Source: an uncultured Proteiniphilum sp.
Lineage (GTDB): Bacteria > Bacteroidota > Bacteroidia > Bacteroidales > Dysgonomonadaceae
Direction: 5' to 3'
NCBI GenBank assembly: GCA_927407015.1
Contig: CAKMJT010000044.1
Coordinates: 1-57,544 of the forward strand
DNA: 57,544 nt
The translations under genes were made by a program, and so were the position numbers. A model generated the notes under the pieces. It had not been told where the DNA came from and did not search any database. It saw nothing but the letters and a program-made list of their open reading frames with translations. Positions 9,827-18,126 of this stretch are shown here, piece by piece; position 1 is the first letter of the stretch; each line of letters begins with the position of its first letter.

Positions 9827-9986
9827 ATAGCTACTGTACACTTATTAATAACCTTAAATCTAATATCCTGTTATTTAATCTTTTTATACATGCTGACGTA
9901 GTAAAAAAGTATCCTTTGAAAATATGCTTTACAACATAAAGTACTTTTAAAGAGGCAATTTATTTTTTATCATGCAAAGCAATGCA

Positions 9987-9994
9987 TTCTTTTG
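9987..9994 (+). promoter_or_regulatory. Possible -7 box of the susC promoter
   Basis: TTCTTTTG differs by one base from the Bacteroidota -7 consensus TAnnTTTG and lies 41 bases upstream of the susC start. The 209-base gap before susC is very AT-rich and also holds the 17-base motif TAACCTTAAATCTAATA at 9849-9865. Weak call without transcript data. Confidence 0.3.
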
Positions 9995-10035
9995 TGGTAA
10001 ATACTATTTTATTTTAAACAAAAAATAATGAATCC

Positions 10036-13000
10036 ATGAAATTGAAAATTGCAACAGTTTTGAATCTCCTGCTGTTTTCCGTCATGTTGTTTGCCCAACA
10101 ACAAATAAATGTTACCGGAACAGTAACAGAAGGAGCCACGGGCGACCCTGCAATCGGGGTTACCGTGTTGGTGAAAGGCACCTCTCTCGGTACCGTGACC
10201 GATATCGATGGGAATTACACATTGAACAACGTACCGGCAAATGCAACCCTTGTCTTCAGCTACATCGGCATGACGACCGTTGAAGAACCGGTAAACGGCC
10301 GGACGGTGATCAATGCAGTCATGAATGAGGATGTACAAGCCCTGGAAGAAGTCGTGGTTATCGGATACGGTAGTGCCAGGAAGAGGGACCTGACAGGCTC
10401 TATCGTAAGTGTAAGCGCCGATGAAATCGCCAACCGCCCGACTACCAACATCTTGTCATCTATACAGGGGAAAGTTGCCGGAGTACAGATCGTCAACAGC
10501 GGTCGTGCCGGCCAGGATCCTGAGGTGCGCATCCGCGGTACAAACTCCATTAATGGCTACTCTCCCCTCTATGTGGTGGACGGATTGTTTTCCGACAACA
10601 TCAACTATCTGAATCCCGCGGATATTGAATCGATGGAAATCTTAAAAGACCCCTCTTCGTTGGCCATTTTTGGGGTTCGCGGCGCTAATGGTGTCATCAT
10701 CGTGAACACGAAGCGGGCAAAAACAGGGCAGACCGAAGTGAACTTCAACAGCTCCATCGGGTTTAAAGAGGTGACACACAAGATGCCTATGGCCAATGCG
10801 GCACAATTCCGGGAGTTGTATGATGAGCAGCGAATCAACCAAGGACTAGGCAGTTTCGACTACACCGACTGGCAGGCAGACACTGACTGGCAGGATGTGA
10901 TCTTTCAGCAGGGATTCCTGACAAACAACAACATCAGCATTACCGGTTCGGGAGAGAAGAATCGCTTCTATCTGGGTATCGGCTACACCTCAGAGGAGGG
11001 AAATATCAAATATGAGGAATACTCACGCGTGACACTTAACCTGAGCAGCGAGTACAACGTGAGCGAGGCGCTTCGCTTCGGCTATCAGGTGAATGCCTCC
11101 AGAACCAACCCTGCCGATGCCAAGGGAGTGAGCGCAGCCATCAAGGCAGCCCCCATCGCTCCGGTATACGATGCCAGCGGGGAGCTGCTACACACTCTGC
11201 CTGACTTCCAGCGGGCGCAGGTGTGGAACCCGATGATCGATGTGGAGACGAGAGCCAATCATACCATCGCACAGAACAACCGTGCTGCAGGTAATATCTA
11301 TGGTGAGATCGATTTCCTGAAACACTTCAGCTTCAAGTCAACCTTCTCGCTCGACTATTCGGTGAACGAAAGCCGTGGGCTCAGCCCGATCATCACCGTC
11401 TACAATCCTGATATTCAGGGCGAGGAAAACCTGACCACCAGCGAGTCTATATCACAGTCGAAATCGACTCGCACCGTGGCACAGAGCGACTACATCCTCA
11501 CCTACGACAACTCCTTTGGCAATCACAACCTGACTGCCACCGCCGGTGTCACCACTAACTTCACCGAGTACTCCTCGCTGGGCGCATCGCGCAGCCAGAA
11601 CATCGAAGACATCATCTTCTCCGTGCCGAGCAACGACACTGATAAGTGGTGGATATCCTCCCTTTCGAACAAATCAATGTCCAACAGCAGCAGTCAGTAC
11701 AAACGGTTCACCATGTCCTACTTGCTGCGGGCACTCTACAACTACCAGAACCGCTATCTCTTCAACGCCTCTTACCGGCGCGACGGCGCTTCGGTCTTCC
11801 GCTCGGTAGGCAACACTTGGGACAACTTCTACTCTTTTGGTGCTGGATGGGTTGCCTCGGAAGAGGATTTTATGAAAGACCAATCACTTGTCAACTACCT
11901 GAAGTTCAAGGGATCATGGGGTGTACTTGGTAGCCAGAACACCGGTGGCTACAACTATCCCACCTATCCGCGACTCGAGAGCTCCGGCAGTGCCGTCTTT
12001 GGTGACAATATCATTACCGGCTACTCGATACAGTACCTGCCGCAGGACCTCAACTGGGAGAAGACCTACGCTTGGGAGGCAGGCTTCGAGGTGAACTTAC
12101 TCAACAATCGGCTGCGGATTGAACCGGTCTACTACAACAAGACCACCCACGACATCATCGTGATGCTCGCTGGCTTCTCAGGCGCCAAAAATTCGCTTGA
12201 GAATCTGGGTGAAATTCGCAACAGGGGTCTTGAGCTCTCAGCCTCATGGAAAGATCAGATCGGCAGTAACGGCCTCTCCTACTCCATTGCAGGTAACCTC
12301 ACCACCATCGACAACAAGGTGCTCTCACTTGGGCGCGGTCCTGAGGATGCCATCTTCGCCTCGGGCGGTATCTCCCGCTCACTGGAAGGATACCCTGTGG
12401 GGCACTTCTTTGGATATAAGGTGGTCGGCGTCTACCAGAACAGAGAGGATGTGAAGACCTACTACCCAAACAGGGTAGGAAGCGTGGCCCCGGGTGACCT
12501 CAAATTTGCCGATGTGAACGGCGACGGTGCCATCACCCAGGAGGACCGTACCATGATCGGTAACCCGACACCCGACTTCACCTATGGTCTCAACCTCAAC
12601 CTCAACTACCGCAACTTCGACCTCGGAGTGGATATGATGGGTGTCTATGGCAACGAGATCTACCGCACCTGGGATGACCCCACCTATGCGCAACTCAACT
12701 ACCTGACCAACCGTATGGATCGCTGGAACGGCGAAGGGACCTCCAACTGGGAGCCAATCCTCAACCCCTCCCGCTCCATCAACTTGATCAACTCCAACTA
12801 CTTCATCGAGGATGGCAGCTTCTTCCGGATTCGTAACGTACAACTGGGGTACACCTTTGATGCTGATTTCCTGCAAAAGGTATATCTCAAGTCGCTCCGC
12901 CTATTCGCCAATGTGCAGAACCTGAAGACTTGGACCCGCAATACCGGCTATACCCCCGAGATCGGCGGCTCAGCTCTTGCTTTCGGTATCGACGGCGGCA

Positions 13001-13050
13001 CCTACCCCATGCCGATGATTTACACCTTTGGTCTAAACTTAACTTTTTAA
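10036..13050 (+). CDS. SusC/RagA-type TonB-dependent outer-membrane glycan importer
   Basis: 1004 residues, the usual SusC length. In order: signal peptide (1-20, ending LFAQQQ); a carboxypeptidase-regulatory-like N-terminal extension (about 22-100, VTGTVTEGATGDPAIGVTV); a TonB box (EEVVVIGYG, about 105-113); a plug domain (about 115-225, with GKVAGVQIVNSGRAGQDP and YVVDGL); and a 22-strand beta-barrel ending with the typical C-terminal aromatic strand FGLNLTF. It imports oligosaccharides across the outer membrane with TonB energy, capped by the SusD partner 17 bases downstream. The start at 10036 (MKLKIATV) gives a normal signal peptide; an ATG at 10028 is out of frame. Probably controlled by the upstream SusR-like protein. 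Confidence 0.96.
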   Translation: MKLKIATVLNLLLFSVMLFAQQQINVTGTVTEGATGDPAIGVTVLVKGTSLGTVTDIDGNYTLNNVPANATLVFSYIGMTTVEEPVNGRTVINAVMNEDVQALEEVVVIGYGSARKRDLTGSIVSVSADEIANRPTTNILSSIQGKVAGVQIVNSGRAGQDPEVRIRGTNSINGYSPLYVVDGLFSDNINYLNPADIESMEILKDPSSLAIFGVRGANGVIIVNTKRAKTGQTEVNFNSSIGFKEVTHKMPMANAAQFRELYDEQRINQGLGSFDYTDWQADTDWQDVIFQQGFLTNNNISITGSGEKNRFYLGIGYTSEEGNIKYEEYSRVTLNLSSEYNVSEALRFGYQVNASRTNPADAKGVSAAIKAAPIAPVYDASGELLHTLPDFQRAQVWNPMIDVETRANHTIAQNNRAAGNIYGEIDFLKHFSFKSTFSLDYSVNESRGLSPIITVYNPDIQGEENLTTSESISQSKSTRTVAQSDYILTYDNSFGNHNLTATAGVTTNFTEYSSLGASRSQNIEDIIFSVPSNDTDKWWISSLSNKSMSNSSSQYKRFTMSYLLRALYNYQNRYLFNASYRRDGASVFRSVGNTWDNFYSFGAGWVASEEDFMKDQSLVNYLKFKGSWGVLGSQNTGGYNYPTYPRLESSGSAVFGDNIITGYSIQYLPQDLNWEKTYAWEAGFEVNLLNNRLRIEPVYYNKTTHDIIVMLAGFSGAKNSLENLGEIRNRGLELSASWKDQIGSNGLSYSIAGNLTTIDNKVLSLGRGPEDAIFASGGISRSLEGYPVGHFFGYKVVGVYQNREDVKTYYPNRVGSVAPGDLKFADVNGDGAITQEDRTMIGNPTPDFTYGLNLNLNYRNFDLGVDMMGVYGNEIYRTWDDPTYAQLNYLTNRMDRWNGEGTSNWEPILNPSRSINLINSNYFIEDGSFFRIRNVQLGYTFDADFLQKVYLKSLRLFANVQNLKTWTRNTGYTPEIGGSALAFGIDGGTYPMPMIYTFGLNLTF

Positions 13051-13067
13051 ATTAAATTAAAAGCATT

Positions 13068-14609
13068 ATGAAACTGAACAAAATATATTTCTGGACTATC
13101 TTTGCTGCAATGCTCTCACTGACGCTCGGCGGCTGCTCCGACCTGCTTGACCAGAGGCCGCAGGGTGAATGGGTGCAGGGCGATGAGGGCACCGGTGGAT
13201 CCTTCCAGTCCGATGTCTTCACCCTCTATGCCAAAATACGTGGGTTCAATGTCTCCTCGGGCAATACAGCCCTGGCCATCCACTCTTTCCGCTCCGAAGA
13301 TGCGGAGAAAGGGAGTACTGCTGCCGACGGGGCTGCACACGGCCGGATGTTCGACGATTTTGAATATATTGCCACCAACGGTCTGATTGGTTCTTACTGG
13401 ACCGCCAACTACGAGATCATCATCCTGGCAAACAAGATCCTCGACGACATCGCTCAAACTGAAGCCGACAATGGGACACTCTCAGAAGGTGACCTCATCA
13501 ACCGCTCCGAGGCTCACTTCTTCCGGGCATTCTCATTTTTCAACCTGGTACGTGCGTTCGGCGACATCCCCAAGATCGATTTCCGGATCGATAATGCCGA
13601 AGAGGCCAACATTGCAAAGTCACCCGCTGCAGAAATCTATGCGCTGATCGATGAAGACCTCGATGCGGCGGAGGCACATCTGCCTCAGAGCTGGCCTCCC
13701 GTTTACACCGGCCGCCTCACCTGGGGTGCTGCACGGTCACTTCATGCACGCACCTGGATGATGCGCAACGATTGGAACAATATGTACACCGCAGCGGTAG
13801 AGGTGATCCAATCGGGGCTCTATGACCTTAACACCCCCTACAACCAGATCTTCCGCGAAACAGGAGAGAACAGCAGTGAATCGATATTCGAGTTGCAATG
13901 TACCGCCACCCCCTCACAACCCGCCTCAAACGATATTGGCAGCCAGTTTGCACAGGTACAGGGTGTCAGGGGCGCCGGTGACTGGAACTTGGGCTGGGGA
14001 TGGAACACCCCCACGGAGCATATGGCTGAGGCCTTTGAAGAGGGTGACCCCCGCAAGGATGAAACACTCCTCTACTTCATCAAGACCGGCGAAGACCCTG
14101 CCTCCATCCCGGCGAACCAGCCCTATGGTGAGAAGCCGATCGCCAACGCCTCTGTCATCAATAAATACTACAACAAGAAGGCCTACACCAACCCCAGCCT
14201 GCGGGTTACCTACACCAAAGGAGGCTATTGGTTCAACATCCGCATCATTCGCTATGCAGATGTGATATTGATGGCAGCCGAGGCCGCCAACGAGCTGGGA
14301 CGCACTGCTGAGGCGGGAGAGTACCTTGAAATGGTGAGAGCCCGCGCACGTGGGAGCAATGCATCCATTCTCCCCAAGGTGACCACTGCCGACCAGGCGG
14401 AGATGCGTGAAGCGATCCGCCATGAGCGCAGGGTAGAGCTGGGTATGGAGTTTGACCGTTTCTATGACCTGGTGCGCTGGGGCATTGCCCGCGAAGTGTT
14501 GCATGCCGCTGGCAAGACAGGCTATCAGGAGAGACATGCGTTACTCCCCTTGCCCCAGAATGAGATTGACAAATCCAACGGCGTACTGATACAAAATCCC
14601 AACTATTAA
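13068..14609 (+). CDS. SusD/RagB-type surface glycan-binding lipoprotein
   Basis: 513 residues. The signal peptide has lipobox LGGC with the lipidated Cys at residue 23. The mature protein has the SusD-like N-terminal region (SDLLDQRPQGE), the TPR-like helices (RSEAHFFRAFSFFNLVRAFG) and the C-terminal RagB/SusD signature around residues 395-500 (RYADVILMAAEAANELGRTA, RHERRVELGMEFDRFYDLVR, and the terminal LLPLPQNEID...NPNY). It forms the lid of the SusC transporter and binds the polysaccharide at the cell surface. It is 17 bases after susC, and the next gene starts within 15 bases, so the three form one transcription unit. Confidence 0.96.
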   Translation: MKLNKIYFWTIFAAMLSLTLGGCSDLLDQRPQGEWVQGDEGTGGSFQSDVFTLYAKIRGFNVSSGNTALAIHSFRSEDAEKGSTAADGAAHGRMFDDFEYIATNGLIGSYWTANYEIIILANKILDDIAQTEADNGTLSEGDLINRSEAHFFRAFSFFNLVRAFGDIPKIDFRIDNAEEANIAKSPAAEIYALIDEDLDAAEAHLPQSWPPVYTGRLTWGAARSLHARTWMMRNDWNNMYTAAVEVIQSGLYDLNTPYNQIFRETGENSSESIFELQCTATPSQPASNDIGSQFAQVQGVRGAGDWNLGWGWNTPTEHMAEAFEEGDPRKDETLLYFIKTGEDPASIPANQPYGEKPIANASVINKYYNKKAYTNPSLRVTYTKGGYWFNIRIIRYADVILMAAEAANELGRTAEAGEYLEMVRARARGSNASILPKVTTADQAEMREAIRHERRVELGMEFDRFYDLVRWGIAREVLHAAGKTGYQERHALLPLPQNEIDKSNGVLIQNPNY

Positions 14610-14621
14610 ACAATGATCGCT

Positions 14622-15416
14622 ATGAAGAAAACAGTATATCTCCTTATCCTGATGATGACCGGGGTCATCCTCACCGCCTGCTTTCAGGACCTGGGACAGA
14701 ATCCCCCGTTCGACTACCCCGAACAGCCCACCCCGCCGCCCATCGGTGAGGATGGACAGATGTTCTACCTCTCTTTCGACGAGGACCTTGAGGATTACTA
14801 CAGCCTGATGGAGGCCGCTGTGGTGGGCACACCCTCCTTCGCCGACGGTAAGAGCGGAAAAGCCTATGCCGGCGCGGCCAACAGCTACCTCACCTTCGAC
14901 GTGGCCAACCTGGCTGCACCTCTCAGCAGTTCGATGACTTTCACCTTTTGGTACAAGGTGAACGCCACTCCCGACCGGGCGGGCATCCTGGTGATCGGCC
15001 CTCCGCATGAGGGCAATCCGGCCAACGCACAGAACAACCGCACTGCCGGCATCCGCATCTTCCGTGAGAACGCAAGCGGCAAACAACGGGTGAAAGCCAA
15101 TATCGGCAATGGTACCGCCGACATATGGCTCGATGGTACAACAAAGGCTGATCTCAATCCAGCAGAGGCAGGATGGGTACATATCGCCTTGGTGCTGTCA
15201 CCCGATAAAGCTTCCTTCTACATGGGAGGCGAAGAGGTGGCGGCTGCCAGCTTTACCGGCATCAGCTGGCATAAATGCGATATCATGTCGATCGGCTCGG
15301 GAGCACCCCGCTTCAACGAGTGGGGCCACCTCTCCGACCAGAGTCTGATCGATGAGTTGCGCATCTACAACAAGGCACTGCCCGCCTCGGAAATTGAACG
15401 ACTTGCGGCACAATAA
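14622..15416 (+). CDS. LamG/concanavalin-like lipoprotein, putative surface glycan-binding protein
   Basis: About 264 residues from MKKTVYLLIL; an ATG three codons upstream at 14613 is also possible. The lipobox LTAC gives a lipidated Cys near residue 20, followed by a short Pro-rich spacer (PEQPTPPPIGEDGQ). The rest is one jelly-roll LamG_3/concanavalin A-like domain (about 50-260), recognised by FYLSFDEDLEDYYS, the MTFTFWYKVN strand, GWVHIALVLSPDKASFYMGG and the closing IDELRIYNKALPASEIERL. No glycosidase active site can be identified. Its position right after SusD fits a SusE/SGBP-type accessory that captures polysaccharide at the surface; that role is inferred from position and fold. Confidence 0.85.
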   Translation: MKKTVYLLILMMTGVILTACFQDLGQNPPFDYPEQPTPPPIGEDGQMFYLSFDEDLEDYYSLMEAAVVGTPSFADGKSGKAYAGAANSYLTFDVANLAAPLSSSMTFTFWYKVNATPDRAGILVIGPPHEGNPANAQNNRTAGIRIFRENASGKQRVKANIGNGTADIWLDGTTKADLNPAEAGWVHIALVLSPDKASFYMGGEEVAAASFTGISWHKCDIMSIGSGAPRFNEWGHLSDQSLIDELRIYNKALPASEIERLAAQ

Positions 15417-15425
15417 CTGACAGCA

Positions 15426-15483
15426 GTCAGCTGACTAGTGAAATCAGAGAAACCGCCGGTTCGCCAACCCGGAGTACCGGCGG
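15426..15483 (+). promoter_or_regulatory. Hairpins between the LamG gene and the first GH144 gene
   Basis: Two inverted repeats lie in the 84-base gap: the perfect palindrome GTCAGCTGAC (15426-15435) and CCGCCGGT (15453-15460) paired with ACCGGCGG (15476-15483) across a 15-base loop. No T-run follows, so a simple terminator is unlikely. A partial transcription stop, or an RNA processing or stability element separating the binding genes from the enzyme genes, is possible. Confidence 0.5.
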
Positions 15484-15500
15484 CTTCCAATGAACAGGAA

Positions 15501-17183
15501 ATGAGCAAAGCAACCGCAATCTGGACAGGAATCCTATGTGCTACCATCCTTTGGGGCTGTGGTAACACCGATGAGCAACCGGAGACCATATTCTTTCATC
15601 TGGAAACAATCCGGATCGGAGAGGTGGCGGACGCTCCCTCCTATCATCATGTGAACCCGGCACCTGTCATCACCCTCCGTTTTTCAGAGCCGGTCGATCC
15701 CGCCACGCTGGCAGCCAATATCACCCTACAACACAAGGGCGGTGAAATGGTAACGCTGCACTTCTCCCCCGAGCAATCTACACTCCGCATCGAACCGGAC
15801 TCCAAACTACTGGCTTTCAGCGACTACATCCTGGAAATACACAACGGCCTGCGGGCACTCTCCGGCAGCCGGATTGTTACGGGAAAAGTATATGCGATAT
15901 CCACAGGGATTGATCCGGCGGATAAATTTCCCCGTATTTCCGACGAAGAACTGCTTACACTGGTACAACAGCAAACCTTCCGTTATTTCTGGAATTTTGC
16001 TCACCCGATCAGTGGCATGGCACGCGAACGAACCAGCTCCGGCAATACCGTGGCCACAGGAGGTACCGGCTTCGGCGTGATGGCGATGATCGTTGCTGCA
16101 GAGCGGGCATTCATCACCAGGGAAGAGGCACAGCAACAGGTGCAAAAGATCGTCACCTTCCTGGAAGAGAAAACCACCCGCTACCACGGGGCGTTTGCCC
16201 ACTGGATTCACGGTGAGACAGGCGAAACCATCCCTTTCAGCACCTACGACAACGGTGCCGATCTGGTGGAAACCGCCCTGCTGATGCAGGGACTGCTCAC
16301 CGCCAGGCAGTACTTCAACCGCCCAACCGCTGCAGAGAGCAGCCTGAGGAACGCTATCACCCGTCTGTGGGAAACGGTGGAGTGGAACTGGTTCCAAAGA
16401 GAGGGTGAAGAGGTGCTCTACTGGCACTGGAGTCCCACCTACGGGTGGCAGATGAACATGCCGATTAAAGGATGGAACGAGAGCATGATCGTTTACCTGT
16501 TGGCAGCCGCATCACCTACCCACCCGATCAGCAAAGAGGTATATGACAGGGGATGGGCGCGCGGCGGCAACATGATGAACAACGCCACCTACTACGGTTA
16601 CCGCCTGCCGCTGGGCCCACAGCTGGGAGGACCGCTCTTCTTCGCCCACTACTCCTTCCTTGGCATCCGACCGGAGGGACTGCAGGACAGCTATGCCGAC
16701 TACTGGGAGCAGAACCGGAACCATACGCTCATCAACTACCGCCACTGTGTGACGAACCCCAATGGCTACTACGGTTACGGGGAAGATTGCTGGGGTCTCA
16801 CCGCCAGCGATGGCAACCGTGGTTACAGCGCACACTCACCGTCCAACGACCGCGGCGTGATTGCCCCTACGGCGGCCCTCTCCTCGATGCCCTACACGCC
16901 GGAAGAGTCGATGAGGGCACTCCGTTTCTTCTATTACAAGCTGGGGGACAGGATCTGGACGGAGTATGGCTTTGCCGATGCGTTCAACCTCTCCGAGCGG
17001 TGGTTCACCAACCAACACATTGCCATCAACCAGGGACCGATCATCCTGATGATTGAGAATCACAGGAGCGGACTGCTATGGAACCTGTTGATGAACGACA
17101 GTGAGATCAAGAGCGGACTTACCACACTGGGCTTTAGCTTTGAAAATCCGGCTGTCACAACTGATCCCATAGGGATAGATTGA
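15501..17183 (+). CDS. GH144 beta-1,2-glucanase with N-terminal Ig-like domain (lipoprotein)
   Basis: 560 residues from the ATG at 15501, which gives a clean lipoprotein signal (lipobox LWGC, Cys 20). A GTG at 15438 would bury the signal behind 21 unlikely residues. An Ig-like domain of the SbsA/Big_5 type (about 28-130; APVITLRFSEPVDPATL) precedes a GH144 catalytic domain (about 140-550, often labelled 'glucoamylase'). Family landmarks are VATGGTGFGVMAM, NGADLVETALLMQGLL, YWHWSPTYGWQMNMPIKG, ASPTHPI, GYGEDCWGLTASDG and APTAALSSMPYTPEESM. Characterised GH144 members cut beta-1,2-glucan, some endo and some releasing sophorose. It is paralogous to the enzyme at 18127 but carries the extra Ig-like domain. 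It is likely surface or periplasm facing. Confidence 0.88.
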   Translation: MSKATAIWTGILCATILWGCGNTDEQPETIFFHLETIRIGEVADAPSYHHVNPAPVITLRFSEPVDPATLAANITLQHKGGEMVTLHFSPEQSTLRIEPDSKLLAFSDYILEIHNGLRALSGSRIVTGKVYAISTGIDPADKFPRISDEELLTLVQQQTFRYFWNFAHPISGMARERTSSGNTVATGGTGFGVMAMIVAAERAFITREEAQQQVQKIVTFLEEKTTRYHGAFAHWIHGETGETIPFSTYDNGADLVETALLMQGLLTARQYFNRPTAAESSLRNAITRLWETVEWNWFQREGEEVLYWHWSPTYGWQMNMPIKGWNESMIVYLLAAASPTHPISKEVYDRGWARGGNMMNNATYYGYRLPLGPQLGGPLFFAHYSFLGIRPEGLQDSYADYWEQNRNHTLINYRHCVTNPNGYYGYGEDCWGLTASDGNRGYSAHSPSNDRGVIAPTAALSSMPYTPEESMRALRFFYYKLGDRIWTEYGFADAFNLSERWFTNQHIAINQGPIILMIENHRSGLLWNLLMNDSEIKSGLTTLGFSFENPAVTTDPIGID

Positions 17184-17220
17184 CCTTTAAAGATGTTGAT
17201 AAGATTGAAAACTGACCAAA

Positions 17221-17324
17221 TATGAAACGAGCATGAACATGTTTTTCACACAAGTACATGATAACAGCGAGTTCCATACGACCTTAATGTAAAAGAATAA
17301 AATATTATCGTATGAAACGAGCAT
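17221..17324 (+). repeat. Duplicated start site (14-bp direct repeat) before the esterase gene
   Basis: TATGAAACGAGCAT occurs at 17221-17234 and again at 17311-17324, 90 bases apart. The second copy is the true start of the esterase gene (MKRAS). The first copy reads Met-Lys-Arg-Ala and then stops (ATGAAACGAGCATGA), so it is a decapitated duplicate. Confidence 0.8.
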
Positions 17325-18115
17325 CTAAAAAACCAATTTGGCTAATTCTGCTCTATAGCACAATAGCCATCACTATCAATGCACAGCATGAAGAGTATGA
17401 AGCAAATAGTTTGATTTCGAAAGAGGGAGATTCACTCCATTATCGCCAGCTTTCACCCTTGCAGATTGAAGAAGGTAAAAAATACCCATTGGTGCTCTTC
17501 CTGCACGGTGCGGGGGAGAGAGGGACAGACAACAAATCGCAGCTGACCCATGGAGGGCGAATGTTCAGCAACCCGGTCAACCGGGAAAGATATCCTGCAT
17601 TTGTACTCTTTCCGCAATGTCCGCCAGAGTTCTATTGGCCCAGCCCCAAACGACCGGATAGCTTCAATGAAGGAGATCCTTTTCCGCTCAACGCAGAGAT
17701 ATCAAGACCCCTGGCATTGACCATGGAGTTGCTTGAAAAGACCATAAGAAACTATCCGGTAGACAGAGAGAGAATATATGTGGTGGGTCTCTCAATGGGT
17801 GGAATGGGCACGTTCGACCTGATTTGCCGCTATCCCGACCTCTTTGCCGCAGCCATTCCTATCTGTGGAGGTATCCACAGGGATCGATTAAATAATTTCA
17901 GGACTGAAACTGTCTTCCGCATCTATCATGGTGATGCTGATTCAGTGGTGCCTGTACGCTTTTCTCGTGAAGCATACCTGAAACTGAAAGAATCGGGAGT
18001 AAATGTGGAGTATATCGAGTTCCCGGGGGTGAATCATAACAGCTGGAATCCGGCATTTAACCGTGACGATTTTTTGCCCTGGCTGTTCAGACAAAAAAAA
18101 GATAAAAACAAATAA
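17312..18115 (+). CDS. Secreted alpha/beta-hydrolase esterase of the PUL
   Basis: 267 residues with a signal peptide (about 1-24, ending TINAQ). It has the alpha/beta-hydrolase fold of the poly(3-hydroxybutyrate) depolymerase/feruloyl-esterase-like group. The oxyanion-hole region reads LFLHGAGERGTDN (about 62-74). The nucleophile Ser161 is in GLSMGG, the acid is in YHGDADSVVP and the His is in GVNHNSW near the C-terminus, so the triad is complete. Such enzymes commonly remove acyl esters from polysaccharides or oligosaccharides. Lying between two GH144 genes, it may strip acyl (for example succinyl or acetyl) groups from beta-1,2-glucan; this is inference. It is 12 bases before the second GH144 gene. 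It is not MenH, which lacks a signal peptide. Confidence 0.82.
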   Translation: MKRASKKPIWLILLYSTIAITINAQHEEYEANSLISKEGDSLHYRQLSPLQIEEGKKYPLVLFLHGAGERGTDNKSQLTHGGRMFSNPVNRERYPAFVLFPQCPPEFYWPSPKRPDSFNEGDPFPLNAEISRPLALTMELLEKTIRNYPVDRERIYVVGLSMGGMGTFDLICRYPDLFAAAIPICGGIHRDRLNNFRTETVFRIYHGDADSVVPVRFSREAYLKLKESGVNVEYIEFPGVNHNSWNPAFNRDDFLPWLFRQKKDKNK

Positions 18116-18126
18116 CGAGTGGTACG

